This document shows, piece after piece, positions 1 through 9,541 of a DNA stretch of 49,684 bases. Under the pieces are notes generated by a model. That model did no database searches, was not told where the DNA came from, and worked only from the letters and a program-made list of their open reading frames with translations. Both the position numbers and the translations under genes were made by a program. The stretch comes from Pseudorhodoferax aquiterrae (lineage in GTDB: Bacteria; Pseudomonadota; Gammaproteobacteria; Burkholderiales; Burkholderiaceae_C), in the NCBI RefSeq assembly GCF_014652235.1, contig NZ_BMYK01000015.1:92130-141813 (forward strand), given 5' to 3'. Position 1 is the first letter of the stretch; each line of letters begins with the position of its first letter.

Positions 1-60
1 GTTGCCCTTGAAGGCCACGCCCGAGGAGATGTTGACGATGCGCCCGCCGCCGGCGCGCTG
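1..60 (-). other. Fragment of a short-chain dehydrogenase/reductase gene at the window edge
   Basis: Read on the minus strand, bases 60 to 1 encode QRAGGGRIVNISSGVAFKGN. This is the classical SDR segment with the conserved N-I-S-S stretch that includes the catalytic serine region. Only about 20 codons are present, so the rest of the gene would lie outside the window or never existed here. The other side, from about base 61, is coding sequence of an unrelated outer-membrane efflux factor on the plus strand. The fragment is clear; whether the join is biological or an assembly artefact cannot be told from here. Confidence 0.7.
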
Positions 61-1344
61 GAGCCGTCGGGGCTCGGCTGGCGCGAGGCCTTCGGCGATC
101 CGGCGCTGCTGGCCTTGATCGACCAGGCGCTGGCCAACAGCCGCGACCTGCGCAGCGCCACACTGCGCGTGGCGGAGGCGCGGGCCGCCTACGGCATCCA
201 GCGCGCCGATGCGCGGCCGACACTTTCCCTGTCGGCCGAGGCCGCACGCGCGCTGACGCCGGGCGACCTCAATCCCACCCGCCAAGCGCTGACGGCCGGC
301 CAATACCAGGCCGGCCTGGGGCTGGCGGCGTGGGAGCTGGACTTCTGGGGCCGCGTGCGCAGCCTGCAGGACAGCGCGCTGCAAAGCTACCTGGCCACCG
401 ACGCTGCCCGCCGTGCGCTGACGCTGTCGCTGGTCGCGCAGGTGGCCCAGGGCTGGCTGGAGCTGCGCGAGCTGGACGAACGGCTGGCGCTGGCCCAGGC
501 GGCGGTGGACAGCCGCAACGCATCGCTGCACATCTTCCAGCGGCGCTTCGAGGTCGGCGCCGCCTCCCGGCTGGAACTGGCCCAGGTGCGCGCGCTGGCC
601 AGCCAGGCGCAGACGCTGGCCGCGCAGCTGCAGCAGCAGCGCGCGGCAAGAGCGCACGCACTGGTCCAGCTGGTCGGCGCACCGATCGCGCTGGCGGCCG
701 CGGCACGGCCGCTGGACGACGCCGCCGTGGTCCTGCCGCTGGCTCCCGGGCTGCCGTCAGAACTGCTGGCGCACCGGCCCGACATCGCGGCCGCCGAGCA
801 CCGGCTGCGCGCCGCCAACGCCAACATCGGCGCGGCACGCGCGGCCTTCTTCCCGCGCATCGCGCTGACCGCCAGCTTCGGCACGGCCAGCGCCGAACTG
901 GCCGGCCTGTTCGATGGCGGCAGCCGCGCCTGGACCTTCGCGCCGAGCCTGACGCTGCCGCTGTTCGACAGGGGCCGGCGCGAGGCCGGCCTGGCGCTGG
1001 CCGAGGTGCGGCGCGACCTGGCCGTGGCCGACTACGAGAAGACCATCCAGGCCGCCTTCCGCGAGGTGGCGGACGCCTTGTCGGCCCAGCGCTGGCTGGC
1101 CGAGCAGACCGACAGCCAGCGCGAGGCGCTGCAGGCGCAGGCCGAGCGCGCCCGGCTGGCCCGCCTGCGCTACGACGCTGGCGCCACCAACTTCCTCGAA
1201 GTGCTCGACGCGCAGCGCGAGCTGCTCGCCGCCGAGCAGCAACTGGTGCAGACGCGCCGGGCGCTGCTGGCAGCCCGCACCACGCTGTACGCCGCGCTGG
1301 GCGGCGGCGCGGCCACGCTGGCCGCCGCTGCACCGGCACCCTGA
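61..1344 (+). CDS. Outer-membrane efflux factor (NodT/TolC-like), 5' truncated
   Basis: This is an outer-membrane channel protein of the NodT family, which links an inner-membrane exporter to the outside. The visible product carries two copies of the long-helix OEP repeat, with the conserved G-W-R-E-A-F-G-D-P start of the mature domain and the LLAHRPDI and YDAGATNFLEVLDAQREL signatures. A normal member has a lipoprotein signal and some 50 more residues before this point; these are missing. The frame is open back to base 1 but the first 60 bases are foreign in character. The only conventional internal start is TTG at 115. It ends 16 bases before the adaptor gene, so the two are probably one operon. 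Confidence 0.85.
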   Translation, partial: EPSGLGWREAFGDPALLALIDQALANSRDLRSATLRVAEARAAYGIQRADARPTLSLSAEAARALTPGDLNPTRQALTAGQYQAGLGLAAWELDFWGRVRSLQDSALQSYLATDAARRALTLSLVAQVAQGWLELRELDERLALAQAAVDSRNASLHIFQRRFEVGAASRLELAQVRALASQAQTLAAQLQQQRAARAHALVQLVGAPIALAAAARPLDDAAVVLPLAPGLPSELLAHRPDIAAAEHRLRAANANIGAARAAFFPRIALTASFGTASAELAGLFDGGSRAWTFAPSLTLPLFDRGRREAGLALAEVRRDLAVADYEKTIQAAFREVADALSAQRWLAEQTDSQREALQAQAERARLARLRYDAGATNFLEVLDAQRELLAAEQQLVQTRRALLAARTTLYAALGGGAATLAAAAPAP

Positions 1345-1360
1345 CCTCCGACACCGCACC

Positions 1361-2428
1361 ATGGCCACCAGGAACCGCTTGCTTCCCGTCCTCGCCATCG
1401 CCGTGCTCGCCAGTGCGGGCTGGTGGGCCTGGCAGTCCCGCCAGCCACAGGGCCCCGGCGAGGGCTTCGCCAGCGGCAACGGTCGCATCGAGGCCACCGA
1501 GGTCGATGTCGCCACCAAGCTCGCCGGCCGTGTGCAGGAGATGCTGGTCGACGAAGGGGCGTTCGTCAGCGCCGGCCAGTCGCTGGCGACGATGCAGATC
1601 GACAGCCTCGTCGCGCAGCGCAACGAGGCGCTGGCACGCCGGCAGCAGGCCGTCACCGGCGTGGCCCAGGCCCAGGCCCAGGTCACCGCGCGGGAAAGCG
1701 ACCGTCTGGCCGTGCAGGCCCAGGTGGTCCAGCGCGAGAGCGAGCTGGATGCCGCGCGCCGCCGGCTGGCACGCTCGGAGACACTGGCGCGCGACGGCGC
1801 CTCCTCGCAGCAGGAACTGGACGACGACCGCGCGCGCGTGCACGGCGCCGAGGCCGTGGTGGCCGCCGTGCGTGCGCAGCTGGCCGCGGCGCAGGCGGCC
1901 ATCGCCGCCGCGCGCGCCCAGCGTGTGGGCGCCGACGCGGCGGTGCAGGCGGCCGAGGCCACCGTGGCCCGCATCGACGCCGACATGGCCGACAGCACGC
2001 TCAAGGCGCCGCGCGACGGCCGCGTGCAGTTCCGGCTGGCGCAGCCCGGCGAGGTGCTGGCCGCCGGCGGCAAGCTGCTCAATCTCGTCGACCTGTCCGA
2101 GGTCTCCATGAGCTTCTTCCTGCCCGAGACCGTGGCCGGCCGCGTCGCGCTCGGCAGCGAGGCGCGCATCGTCCTGGACGCGGCGCCGCAGTACGTGATC
2201 CCGGCCAGGATCAGCTTCGTCGCCAGCACCGCGCAGTTCACGCCGAAGACGGTGGAGACCGCCAGCGAGCGGCAGAAACTGATGTTCCGCGTGAAGGCGC
2301 AGATCGACCCGGCGTTGCTGAAAAAGCACCTGCACCAGGTCAAGACCGGCCTGCCCGGCGTGGCCTGGGTCAAGCTCGACGCGCAGGCGCCGTGGCCGGC
2401 CGAACTGACCACCCGGGTGCCGGAGTGA
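1361..2428 (+). CDS. HlyD-family periplasmic adaptor (YhiI-like membrane fusion protein)
   Basis: A 355-residue membrane-fusion protein. Residues about 7-23 form a membrane anchor, followed by a first lipoyl half-motif (GNGRIEATEVDVATKLAGRV), a long alpha-helical hairpin at about 75-205 rich in Ala, Arg and Gln, a second lipoyl half (STLKAPRDGRVQFRLAQPGE) and a beta-barrel region. It should bridge the RbbA-type ABC exporter downstream and the outer-membrane factor upstream. It starts 16 bases after the factor and stops 3 bases before the ATPase gene. This matches the order of E. coli yhiI-rbbA-yhhJ, with an outer-membrane factor added. The substrate is unknown. Confidence 0.88.
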   Translation: MATRNRLLPVLAIAVLASAGWWAWQSRQPQGPGEGFASGNGRIEATEVDVATKLAGRVQEMLVDEGAFVSAGQSLATMQIDSLVAQRNEALARRQQAVTGVAQAQAQVTARESDRLAVQAQVVQRESELDAARRRLARSETLARDGASSQQELDDDRARVHGAEAVVAAVRAQLAAAQAAIAAARAQRVGADAAVQAAEATVARIDADMADSTLKAPRDGRVQFRLAQPGEVLAAGGKLLNLVDLSEVSMSFFLPETVAGRVALGSEARIVLDAAPQYVIPARISFVASTAQFTPKTVETASERQKLMFRVKAQIDPALLKKHLHQVKTGLPGVAWVKLDAQAPWPAELTTRVPE

Positions 2429-2431
2429 GCG

Positions 2432-5182
2432 ATGTCTGCTGAAGCCCCGCAGGTCGTGCGCCTGGCGGGCGTGCGGCTGCGCCATGGCACCACGCTGGCC
2501 GTGGACGGCGTGGACCTGGACATCCCGGCCGGGCGCATGGTCGGGCTGATCGGGCCCGACGGCGTCGGCAAGAGCAGCCTGCTGTCGCTGATGGCAGGCG
2601 CGCGTGCGGTTCAGGAAGGCCGGGTCGAGGCGCTGGGCGGCAACATGGCCGACCGGCGCCACCGCACGGCCGTCTGCACACGCATCGCCTACATGCCGCA
2701 GGGACTGGGTCGCAACCTCTACCCCACGCTGTCGGTCGAGGAAAACCTGCAGTTCTTCGCACGCTTGTTCGGCCACGACGCGGCCGCGCGGCGTCAGCGC
2801 ATCGACACGCTGACCGCCAGCACCGGCCTGCGGCCCTTCCTCGAGCGGCCGGCCGGCAAGCTGTCCGGCGGCATGAAGCAAAAGCTCGGCCTGTGCTGTG
2901 CGCTGATCCACGACCCGGATCTGCTGATCCTGGACGAACCCACCACCGGCGTCGATCCGCTGGCGCGCGCGCAGTTCTGGGCGCTGATCGACCGCATCCG
3001 CAGCGAACGGCCGCGCATGAGCGTGCTGGTCGCCACCGCCTACATGGACGAGGCCCAGGGCTTCGACTGGCTGGTCGTGATGGACGCCGGGCGCGTGCTG
3101 GCCACCGGCTCACCGGCCGAACTGCTGGCGCGCACCCGGGTGCGCTCGCTGGAGGAGGCCTTCATCGCGCTGCTGCCCGAGGAGCGCAAGCGCGGCCATG
3201 CGCCGGTGGAGATTGCGCCGCTGCCCGACGACGGCCACGAGGACATCGCCATCGAGGCGCGCGGGCTGACCATGCGCTTCGGCGATTTCACGGCCGTGGA
3301 CCACGTGGACTTCCGGATCCGGCGCGGCGAGATCTTCGGCTTCCTCGGCAGCAACGGCTGCGGCAAGTCCACCACGATGAAGATGCTGACCGGCCTGCTG
3401 CCGGCCAGCGCGGGCCAGGCCGCGCTGTTCGGCCAGCCGGTGGATCCCAGGGACATCGCCACACGCCGGCGCGTGGGCTACATGTCGCAGGCCTTTTCGC
3501 TGTATGGCGAGTTGACGGTGCGGCAGAACCTGGTGCTGCACGCGCAGCTGTTCCACGTGCCGCAGGCCGAGCGCGCCGCGCGCGTGGACGAGATGGTGGC
3601 CCGCTTCGGCCTGGCCGAGGTGCTGGACAGCCTGCCCGAAAGCCTGCCGCTGGGACTGCGCCAGCGCTTGTCGCTGGCGGTGGCGATGGTGCACCGGCCC
3701 GAGCTGCTGATCCTGGATGAGCCGACCTCGGGCGTCGATCCGGTCGCCCGCGATGCCTTCTGGCGCCTGCTGGTGGAGCTGTCCCGGCGCGACCGCGTGA
3801 CCATTTTCATCTCGACCCACTTCATGAACGAGGCCGCGCGCTGCGACCGCATGTCGATGATGCACGCCGGCCGCGTGCTCGACAGCGACACGCCGGCCCG
3901 GCTGGTGCACAAGCGCGGTGCCGCGACGCTGGAGCAGGCCTTCATCGGCTACCTGCTGGAGGCCGGCGGCGGCGGCGCGCAGGCCGACGCCGCCCCCGCC
4001 GTGCAGCCCGTGGCGACGGTGGCACCCCCGGCCGGGCACGGCGGGGCGCCGGGACGCCTGGCGGCCTCGCTGCAGCGCCTGTACAGCTACCTGTGGCGCG
4101 AGGCGCTCGAACTGCAGCGCGACCCGGTGCGCGCCACGCTGGCGCTGGCCGGCTCACTGATCCTGATGTTCGTGATGGGCTACGGCATCAGCCTGGACGT
4201 GGAGAACCTGAACTACGCCGTGCTGGACCGGGACCAGAGCACCCTGAGCCAGAACTACGCGCTGAACCTGTCCGGCTCGCGCTACTTCAGCGAACGGCCG
4301 CCGATCACCGACTACGCCGAGCTGGACCGCCGCATGCGCAGCGGCGAGCTGGCCCTCGCCATCGAGCTGCCGCCCGGCTTCGGCCGCAGCGCGCTGCGCG
4401 GACAAGAGGTCGCTGTCGGTGCCTGGATCGACGGCGCCATGCCGCAGCGCGCCGAGACCGTCAAGGGCTACGTGCAGGGCATGCACCAGCAGTGGCTGGC
4501 CGAGCAGGCGCAGGCGCGCGGCCTGTCCTCCCGCAGCGCCGTGCAGATGCAGACCCGCTTTCGCTACAACCCCGACGTGCGCAGCCTGCCGGCGATGGTG
4601 CCCGCCGTGATCCCGCTGCTGCTGATGATGCTGCCGGCCATGCTGACCGCGCTGGCCGTGGTGCGCGAGAAGGAGATGGGTTCCATCATCAACCTGTACG
4701 TGACACCGGTGACGCGCGCCGAGTTTCTGCTCGGCAAGCAGTTGCCCTACGTGGCGCTGGCGATGCTGAACTTCCTGCTGATGTGCCTGCTCGCCGTCAC
4801 CGCGTTCGGCGTGCCGATGACGGGCAGTTTCCGCACACTGGCGCTGGCGGCGCTGGTGTTCAGCTTCTCGGCCACCGGCATGGGACTGCTGGCCTCGGCC
4901 CTGACCCGCAGCCAGATCGCCGCGATGTTCTTCGCGATGATCGGCACGCTGATCCCCGCCACGCAGTTCTCGGGCATGACGAACCCGGTGTCCTCGCTGG
5001 AAGGCGGGGGGCGCCTGGTCGGCGAGATTTTTCCAGCCACCCACATGTTCATCATCAGCCGCGGCGTATTCGGCAAGGCGCTGGGTCTGGCGGACCTGCA
5101 GGGTGCCTTCTGGCCGCTGCTGGCCTCGGTCCCGGTGATCCTGGGCGCGGCCATCGCGCTGCTGAAGAAGCAGGAGAGCTGA
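2432..5182 (+). CDS. rbbA: RbbA-like fused ABC exporter: two ATPase domains plus ABC-2 permease
   Basis: A 916-residue fusion. ABC domain 1 covers about residues 5-235, with Walker [10 protein letters not shown] near residue 41, signature LSGGMKQK and Walker [17 protein letters not shown] domain 2 covers about 270-500, with Walker [11 protein letters not shown] and Walker [14 protein letters not shown]; its signature region reads [10 protein letters not shown], so it is degenerate. The C-terminal third has an ABC-2 type permease with a large periplasmic loop and about six membrane segments. E. coli RbbA was first described as a ribosome-bound ATPase; the context here (adaptor, second permease, outer-membrane factor) argues for export. 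It is followed by the partner permease after 2 bases. Confidence 0.88.
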   Translation: MSAEAPQVVRLAGVRLRHGTTLAVDGVDLDIPAGRMVGLIGPDGVGKSSLLSLMAGARAVQEGRVEALGGNMADRRHRTAVCTRIAYMPQGLGRNLYPTLSVEENLQFFARLFGHDAAARRQRIDTLTASTGLRPFLERPAGKLSGGMKQKLGLCCALIHDPDLLILDEPTTGVDPLARAQFWALIDRIRSERPRMSVLVATAYMDEAQGFDWLVVMDAGRVLATGSPAELLARTRVRSLEEAFIALLPEERKRGHAPVEIAPLPDDGHEDIAIEARGLTMRFGDFTAVDHVDFRIRRGEIFGFLGSNGCGKSTTMKMLTGLLPASAGQAALFGQPVDPRDIATRRRVGYMSQAFSLYGELTVRQNLVLHAQLFHVPQAERAARVDEMVARFGLAEVLDSLPESLPLGLRQRLSLAVAMVHRPELLILDEPTSGVDPVARDAFWRLLVELSRRDRVTIFISTHFMNEAARCDRMSMMHAGRVLDSDTPARLVHKRGAATLEQAFIGYLLEAGGGGAQADAAPAVQPVATVAPPAGHGGAPGRLAASLQRLYSYLWREALELQRDPVRATLALAGSLILMFVMGYGISLDVENLNYAVLDRDQSTLSQNYALNLSGSRYFSERPPITDYAELDRRMRSGELALAIELPPGFGRSALRGQEVAVGAWIDGAMPQRAETVKGYVQGMHQQWLAEQAQARGLSSRSAVQMQTRFRYNPDVRSLPAMVPAVIPLLLMMLPAMLTALAVVREKEMGSIINLYVTPVTRAEFLLGKQLPYVALAMLNFLLMCLLAVTAFGVPMTGSFRTLALAALVFSFSATGMGLLASALTRSQIAAMFFAMIGTLIPATQFSGMTNPVSSLEGGGRLVGEIFPATHMFIISRGVFGKALGLADLQGAFWPLLASVPVILGAAIALLKKQES

Positions 5183-5184
5183 GG

Positions 5185-6312
5185 ATGCGCCGGCACCTGT
5201 CCAACATCTGGCGCCTGGGCATCAAGGAGCTCTGGAGCCTGTGGCGCGACCCGGTCATGCTGGTGCTGATCGCCTACACCTTCACGGTGTCGGTCTACAC
5301 CGCGGGCACGGCGATGCCCGAGACGCTGCACCAGGCACCCATCGCCATCCTCGACGAGGACGCGTCGCCGCTGTCGGCGCGCATCGCCGCCGCGTTCTAC
5401 GCGCCGCAGTTCGTGGCGCAGCACCTGCAGTCGCCAGCGGAAATGGACGCGGCGATGGACGCCGGCAGCATCACCTTCGCGCTGGCCATCCCGCCGGGAT
5501 TGCAGCGCGACGTGCTGGCCGGGCGCAGCGCCGAGCTGCAGCTCAACGTGGACGCCACGCGCATGAGCCAGGCCTTCTCGGGCAGCGGCTACGTGCAGCA
5601 GATCGTGCTGGGCCAGGTCACCGAGTTCGTGCAGCGCCACCGTACCGGCACCGCCCTGCCGGTGGACCTGGCGCTGCGCGCGCGCTTCAACCCCGGCCTG
5701 CAGCAGATGTGGTTCGGCGCGCTGATGCAGATCATCAACAACGTCACGCTGCTGTCCATCATCCTGACCGGCGCGGCGCTGATCCGCGAGCGCGAGCACG
5801 GCACCATCGAGCATCTGCTGGTGATGCCGGTCACGCCCACCGAGATCATGCTGGCCAAGGTCTGGGCCATGGGGCTGGTGGTGCTGCTGGCCGCGTGGAC
5901 GGCGCTGCAGCTCGTCGTGCGCACGCTGCTGCAGGTGCCTGTGGAGGGCTCGATCCCGCTGTTCCTGACCGGGGCCGCGCTGTGCCTGTTCGCCACCACG
6001 GCGATGGGCATCTGGCTGGCGACGCTGGCGCGCAGCATGCCGCAGTTCGGCCTGCTGATGGTGTTGATCATGCTGCCGCTGCAGATGCTGTCGGGCAGCA
6101 TGACCCCGCGCGAGAGCATGCCGGCGCTGGTGCAGAACGTGATGCTGCTCGCACCGACGACGCATTTCGTCGAACTGGCACAGGCCATCCTGTACCGCGG
6201 TGCCGGCCTGGACGTGGTGTGGAAGCCCTTCGCCTGCCTGCTGGTGATCGGCAGCGCGCTGTTCGGCCTGTCGCTTCACCGCTTCCGCAAGACCATCGCG
6301 CAGATGGCATGA
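5185..6312 (+). CDS. ABC-2 type permease, YhhJ-like
   Basis: A 375-residue inner-membrane protein with one N-terminal membrane segment, a periplasmic domain of about 140 residues and a C-terminal ABC-2 block of five to six segments (LIREREHGTIEHLLVMPVT is the typical cytoplasmic linker). It would pair with the permease half of the RbbA-like fusion to complete the exporter. The ATG at 5185 is preceded by GAGG and lies 2 bases after the upstream stop, indicating translational coupling. This is the last gene of the exporter operon; palindromic repeat A starts 20 bases after its stop. Confidence 0.88.
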   Translation: MRRHLSNIWRLGIKELWSLWRDPVMLVLIAYTFTVSVYTAGTAMPETLHQAPIAILDEDASPLSARIAAAFYAPQFVAQHLQSPAEMDAAMDAGSITFALAIPPGLQRDVLAGRSAELQLNVDATRMSQAFSGSGYVQQIVLGQVTEFVQRHRTGTALPVDLALRARFNPGLQQMWFGALMQIINNVTLLSIILTGAALIREREHGTIEHLLVMPVTPTEIMLAKVWAMGLVVLLAAWTALQLVVRTLLQVPVEGSIPLFLTGAALCLFATTAMGIWLATLARSMPQFGLLMVLIMLPLQMLSGSMTPRESMPALVQNVMLLAPTTHFVELAQAILYRGAGLDVVWKPFACLLVIGSALFGLSLHRFRKTIAQMA

Positions 6313-6331
6313 GCCGAGCCTGGCCGCCCCG

Positions 6332-6557
6332 CTCAGAAGCTGTGAATGAACCGATCGCGGCCACGACGGGGTGCGCCGGGCCGCAGGCGTAGGCGCAGGC
6401 CGCCGCCCGGGCTCATGCCCGGGCAAGGCCTGCAACGCCCGCATGTGGCTCGGCGCGCCCCGGCCCGAAGGGCGAGGCCCTGGGCGGGGCGGTGGTGCTG
6501 AACACCACGGGTCGTCGGGCCTCGCGTGGTCGTGAGGGGTTCGTTCACAGCTTCTCA
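6332..6557. repeat. Palindromic repeat A (family A/C), between convergent genes
   Basis: Left end CTCAGAAGCTGTGAATGAAC and right end GGTTCGTTCACAGCTTCTCA are inverted copies of each other with two differences. The interior of about 185 bases contains GCCCGGGCTCATGCCCGGGC, a self-complementary hairpin, and no credible gene. A second copy lies at 12618-12845 with a well conserved left and central interior and a diverged right part. The right terminus supplies the TGA stop of the antiporter gene on the minus strand. No transposase is present, so it is a non-autonomous or structural repeat. Confidence 0.85.
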
Positions 6558-8273
6558 GTGCGACGTCGGCGCGCCACCCGCCAGGCCGGCGGCCTGGCGC
6601 GCCACCGCCAGGCGCTTGCGCAGCGAGATCTCGGCCAGGTCCAGCTCGCCCACCAGTGCGCGCAGCGACTCGTCGTTGATGCGGTGCGCCTGGCGTTCGG
6701 CGTACAAGGTGTTGCGCTCCACGTGCAGCGCGTTCAGCCGCAGCTCCATTTCCAGCAGGTAGCGCTGGCGGCGCTGGCGCACGGCATCGGGCGATTCGGC
6801 CTGGGCCTCGGGCGTGGTCGGCTGGGCCGGGTCCTCCAACAGGTCGATGCGCTTGCGGTAGTCCTGCGTGAGCCGCCCCACGGCCTCCTGGATCTGGGCC
6901 AGCCGCTCGGGGTCGGTGGTGGCCGGTGCCTTCTTCGCCATGTGCGCGATGGCGGCCTTGCACGCGGCCAGCCGGGCGTTGCGCTCCTCCCGCAAGGCCA
7001 GCGGCTCGCCGGCCGGCGGCAGGCGGCGCAGCACCAGCGGCAGGCCCACGCTGCCGATCACCAGCGTGAACAGGATGGTGGCCGTGGCCAGGAAGACCAG
7101 GTGGTCGCGCGCCGGGAAGGGGTCGCCGCCGGGCAGCAGCAGCGGCACCGACAGCGCGCCGGCCAGCGTCACCGCGCCGCGGATGCCGGCCAGCGTGGTC
7201 GCCAGCGTCAGCAGCGGCGAAGGCGGCTCGGCCATGGAGCCGCGCTCGTGCGCGCGCCACAGGCTGCCGCGCACGCCCAGCGTGAGCCAGATGAAGCGCA
7301 GGCCCAGCAGCGCCAGCGTGATCAGCAGCGCCTCGCCGACCGGTTGCCACCAGTCCTCGCCGGCGGCGGCCAGCGTGGTGCCCACGATGGAGGGCAGCTG
7401 CAGGCCCAGCAGCAGGAAGATGGCGCCGTTGAAGGCCGCCTCCACCATGGTCCAGATGCCCTCGGTCTGCATGCGCTCGGCCACGAACTCGCCGCGCCGC
7501 AGGTCGGCGAAGTTGGTCGTGACGCCCGCCGCCACCGCGGCCAGGATGCCCGAGACGCCGATGTGCTCGCCCACCAGGTAGGCCGCGAAGGGCAGCAGCA
7601 CCAGCAGCAGCACCATCTGCGTGGCGGCCACGTCGCCCACGCGCCGCGTGACGGTCTCGCGCCCCAGCGCGAAGGCCCAGCCCAGGCCGGTGCCCACGGC
7701 CAGGCCGCCCAGCGCCACCCAGAGGAACTCCTTGCCCGCATCGGCCCACGAGAAGGCGCCCGTCAGCGTGGCCGCCACCGCGAACTTGAGCGCCACCAGG
7801 CCCGAGGCATCGTTGAGCAGCGACTCGCCCTCCAGCACATGCATGGTCTTGGCCGGCATGCCCAGGTTGCGCGTGATGGCCGAGACCGCCACCGCATCGG
7901 TCGGCGAGACCACGGCGGCCAGCGCGAAGGCCACCGTGAGCGGCATGGCCGGGATCACCCAATGGATCAGGTAGCCAAGGCCCAGCACCGTGAACAGCAC
8001 CAGGCCCAGCGCGAGCCGCAGGATGGGCCGGTACAGCGCGAAGAACTCGCGCTTGGGAATGCGCCAGCCGTCGGCGAACAGCAGCGGCGGGATGAACAGC
8101 AGCAGGAACAGTTCCGGATCGAACGCGATGTGCAGGCCCTGCTGCGGCCAGGACAGGGCCGCGCCGAGCGCGATCTGGATCAGAGGCAGCGGAATGGCGC
8201 GCAGGTAGCGCGCCGCGATGCCGGTCATGGCCCCGAGCAGGAGCACCAGCAGCACGGTTTCGACGGTATGCAT
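6555..8273 (-). CDS. Na+/H+ antiporter, CPA1 family
   Basis: A 572-residue inner-membrane antiporter. Twelve or so hydrophobic segments fill residues 1-420; the core carries AAVVSPTDAVAVSA and LEGESLLNDASGLVA, the paired motifs holding the ion-binding acidic residues in CPA1 exchangers, and GIRGAVTLAGAL further on. The last 150 residues are a charged cytoplasmic coiled tail. I chose ATG at 8273 (MHTVETVLLV) because translation then begins at the first membrane helix; an upstream in-frame ATG at 8369 would add 32 Arg-rich residues. It exports Na+ or K+ in exchange for protons. Its stop codon is part of repeat A, and it diverges from the acetate kinase gene. Confidence 0.9.
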   Translation of the reverse strand: MHTVETVLLVLLLGAMTGIAARYLRAIPLPLIQIALGAALSWPQQGLHIAFDPELFLLLFIPPLLFADGWRIPKREFFALYRPILRLALGLVLFTVLGLGYLIHWVIPAMPLTVAFALAAVVSPTDAVAVSAITRNLGMPAKTMHVLEGESLLNDASGLVALKFAVAATLTGAFSWADAGKEFLWVALGGLAVGTGLGWAFALGRETVTRRVGDVAATQMVLLLVLLPFAAYLVGEHIGVSGILAAVAAGVTTNFADLRRGEFVAERMQTEGIWTMVEAAFNGAIFLLLGLQLPSIVGTTLAAAGEDWWQPVGEALLITLALLGLRFIWLTLGVRGSLWRAHERGSMAEPPSPLLTLATTLAGIRGAVTLAGALSVPLLLPGGDPFPARDHLVFLATATILFTLVIGSVGLPLVLRRLPPAGEPLALREERNARLAACKAAIAHMAKKAPATTDPERLAQIQEAVGRLTQDYRKRIDLLEDPAQPTTPEAQAESPDAVRQRRQRYLLEMELRLNALHVERNTLYAERQAHRINDESLRALVGELDLAEISLRKRLAVARQAAGLAGGAPTSH

Positions 8274-8362
8274 GGCGAAGGAAGCGGACCAGGGACGGCG
8301 GCGCACCGCCAGCGTCCATTCTCGCCGCGGCGAGAATGCCCGGGACATTGCGGAGCACCTCC

Positions 8363-9541
8363 ATGACATCTTTCACCGTCGTGCTGAACTGCGGCTCGTC
8401 GAGCATCAAGTTCGCCCTCTTCGATGCGGCGGCGCCGGACCGCCAGCCGGCCTGGAACGGCAAGGTCCAGGGCATCGGCGGCCCGGCGCCCGACTTGGGC
8501 GCCAGCACCGTGCCGGTGCGCCCCGTGGCGTTGGGCACGGAGCAGCCCTACACCCGGGCGCTGCAGTGCATCCGCGAGGAGGTGCTGCGCTGGCTGGACG
8601 GCCGGCCCGTGGCGGCCGTGGCGCACCGCGTCGTGCACGGCGGCGCCCGCTACCAGGCGCCGGTGCGTGTGGACGCCCAGGTGCTGGCCGAGCTCAAGGC
8701 CCTGGTGCCGCTGGCGCCGCTGCACCAGCCCTTCGCGCTGGAGGCCATGGAGATCCTGCTGCGCGAGCAGCCCGACCTGCCCCAGGTGGCCTGCTTCGAC
8801 ACGGCCTTCCACCGCAGCCTGCCGCTGGTGGAGCAGGTGCTGCCCCTGCCCTACGCCGCCTTCGAGCGGGGGGTGCGCCGCTACGGCTTCCACGGCCTGT
8901 CCTACGAGTACATGGCGCTGGCGCTGGGCGAGCGCTATGGCGCGGCGGCGCGCGGGCGCACCGTGGTCGCCCACCTGGGCAGCGGTGCCAGCCTGTGCGG
9001 CATGCTGGACCTGCAGAGCGTGGCGACCACCATGGGCTTTTCCGCGCTGGACGGCCTCATGATGGGCACGCGCACCGGCGCGCTGGACCCCGGCGCCGTG
9101 CTCTACCTCATGGAGATCGAAAAGCTCTCGCTGCAGCAGGTCGGCCGCGTGCTCTACCACGAGTCCGGCCTGCTCGGCGTCTCGGGCATCTCGCCCGATC
9201 CGCGCGTGCTGCTGGCGCGCGAGGCCGACGAACCGCGCGCCGCGCTCGCACTGGCGCTGTACGTGCGCCGCACCGTGCGCGAGATCGGCGCCATGGCCGC
9301 CGCGCTCGGCGGGCTGGACCTGCTGGTCTTCACGGCCGGCGTGGGCGAACACAGCGTGGCGCTGCGCCAGCGCATCTGCGCGGCACTGGGCTGGCTGGGC
9401 GTGGCGCTGGACGACGCGGCCAACGCGCGCCATGCCGGGCTGATCTCGGCCGCCGGCAGCGCGGTGCGCGTGGCGGTGGAGCCGACCAACGAGGAATGGA
9501 TCGCGGCGCGCCACGCCCAGGAAGTGCTGGCGCCGCTCTGA
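8363..9541 (+). CDS. ackA: Acetate/propionate-type kinase
   Basis: A 392-residue ASKHA-fold kinase that interconverts acetate + ATP and acetyl phosphate + ADP. Visible motifs in order are LNCGSSSIKFALF (phosphate 1), HRVVHGG, CFDTAFHRSLP (catalytic Asp), RYGFHGLSYEY, AHLGSGASLCGM, TTMGFSALDGLMMGTRTG and FTAGVGEHS. ATG 8363 has GGAG 7 bases upstream and fits the family start; an ATG at 8336 is less likely. There is no phosphotransacetylase next to it, unlike many ackA loci. The TGA stop at 9539 is also the first triplet of repeat B. Acetate kinase is the best call, though related short-chain acid kinases share these motifs. Confidence 0.88.
   Translation: MTSFTVVLNCGSSSIKFALFDAAAPDRQPAWNGKVQGIGGPAPDLGASTVPVRPVALGTEQPYTRALQCIREEVLRWLDGRPVAAVAHRVVHGGARYQAPVRVDAQVLAELKALVPLAPLHQPFALEAMEILLREQPDLPQVACFDTAFHRSLPLVEQVLPLPYAAFERGVRRYGFHGLSYEYMALALGERYGAAARGRTVVAHLGSGASLCGMLDLQSVATTMGFSALDGLMMGTRTGALDPGAVLYLMEIEKLSLQQVGRVLYHESGLLGVSGISPDPRVLLAREADEPRAALALALYVRRTVREIGAMAAALGGLDLLVFTAGVGEHSVALRQRICAALGWLGVALDDAANARHAGLISAAGSAVRVAVEPTNEEWIAARHAQEVLAPL

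Noticed and set aside
269-2911. Very long open frame on the minus strand opposite the exporter genes
   Set aside because: It is a GC-driven shadow: Arg/Ala/His-rich with no domain motifs, while the plus strand carries recognisable efflux proteins.
6492-8366. 624-codon open frame on the plus strand across the CPA1 antiporter
   Set aside because: Composition is Gln/Arg/His-rich without motifs; the minus strand encodes a clear antiporter with conserved membrane motifs.
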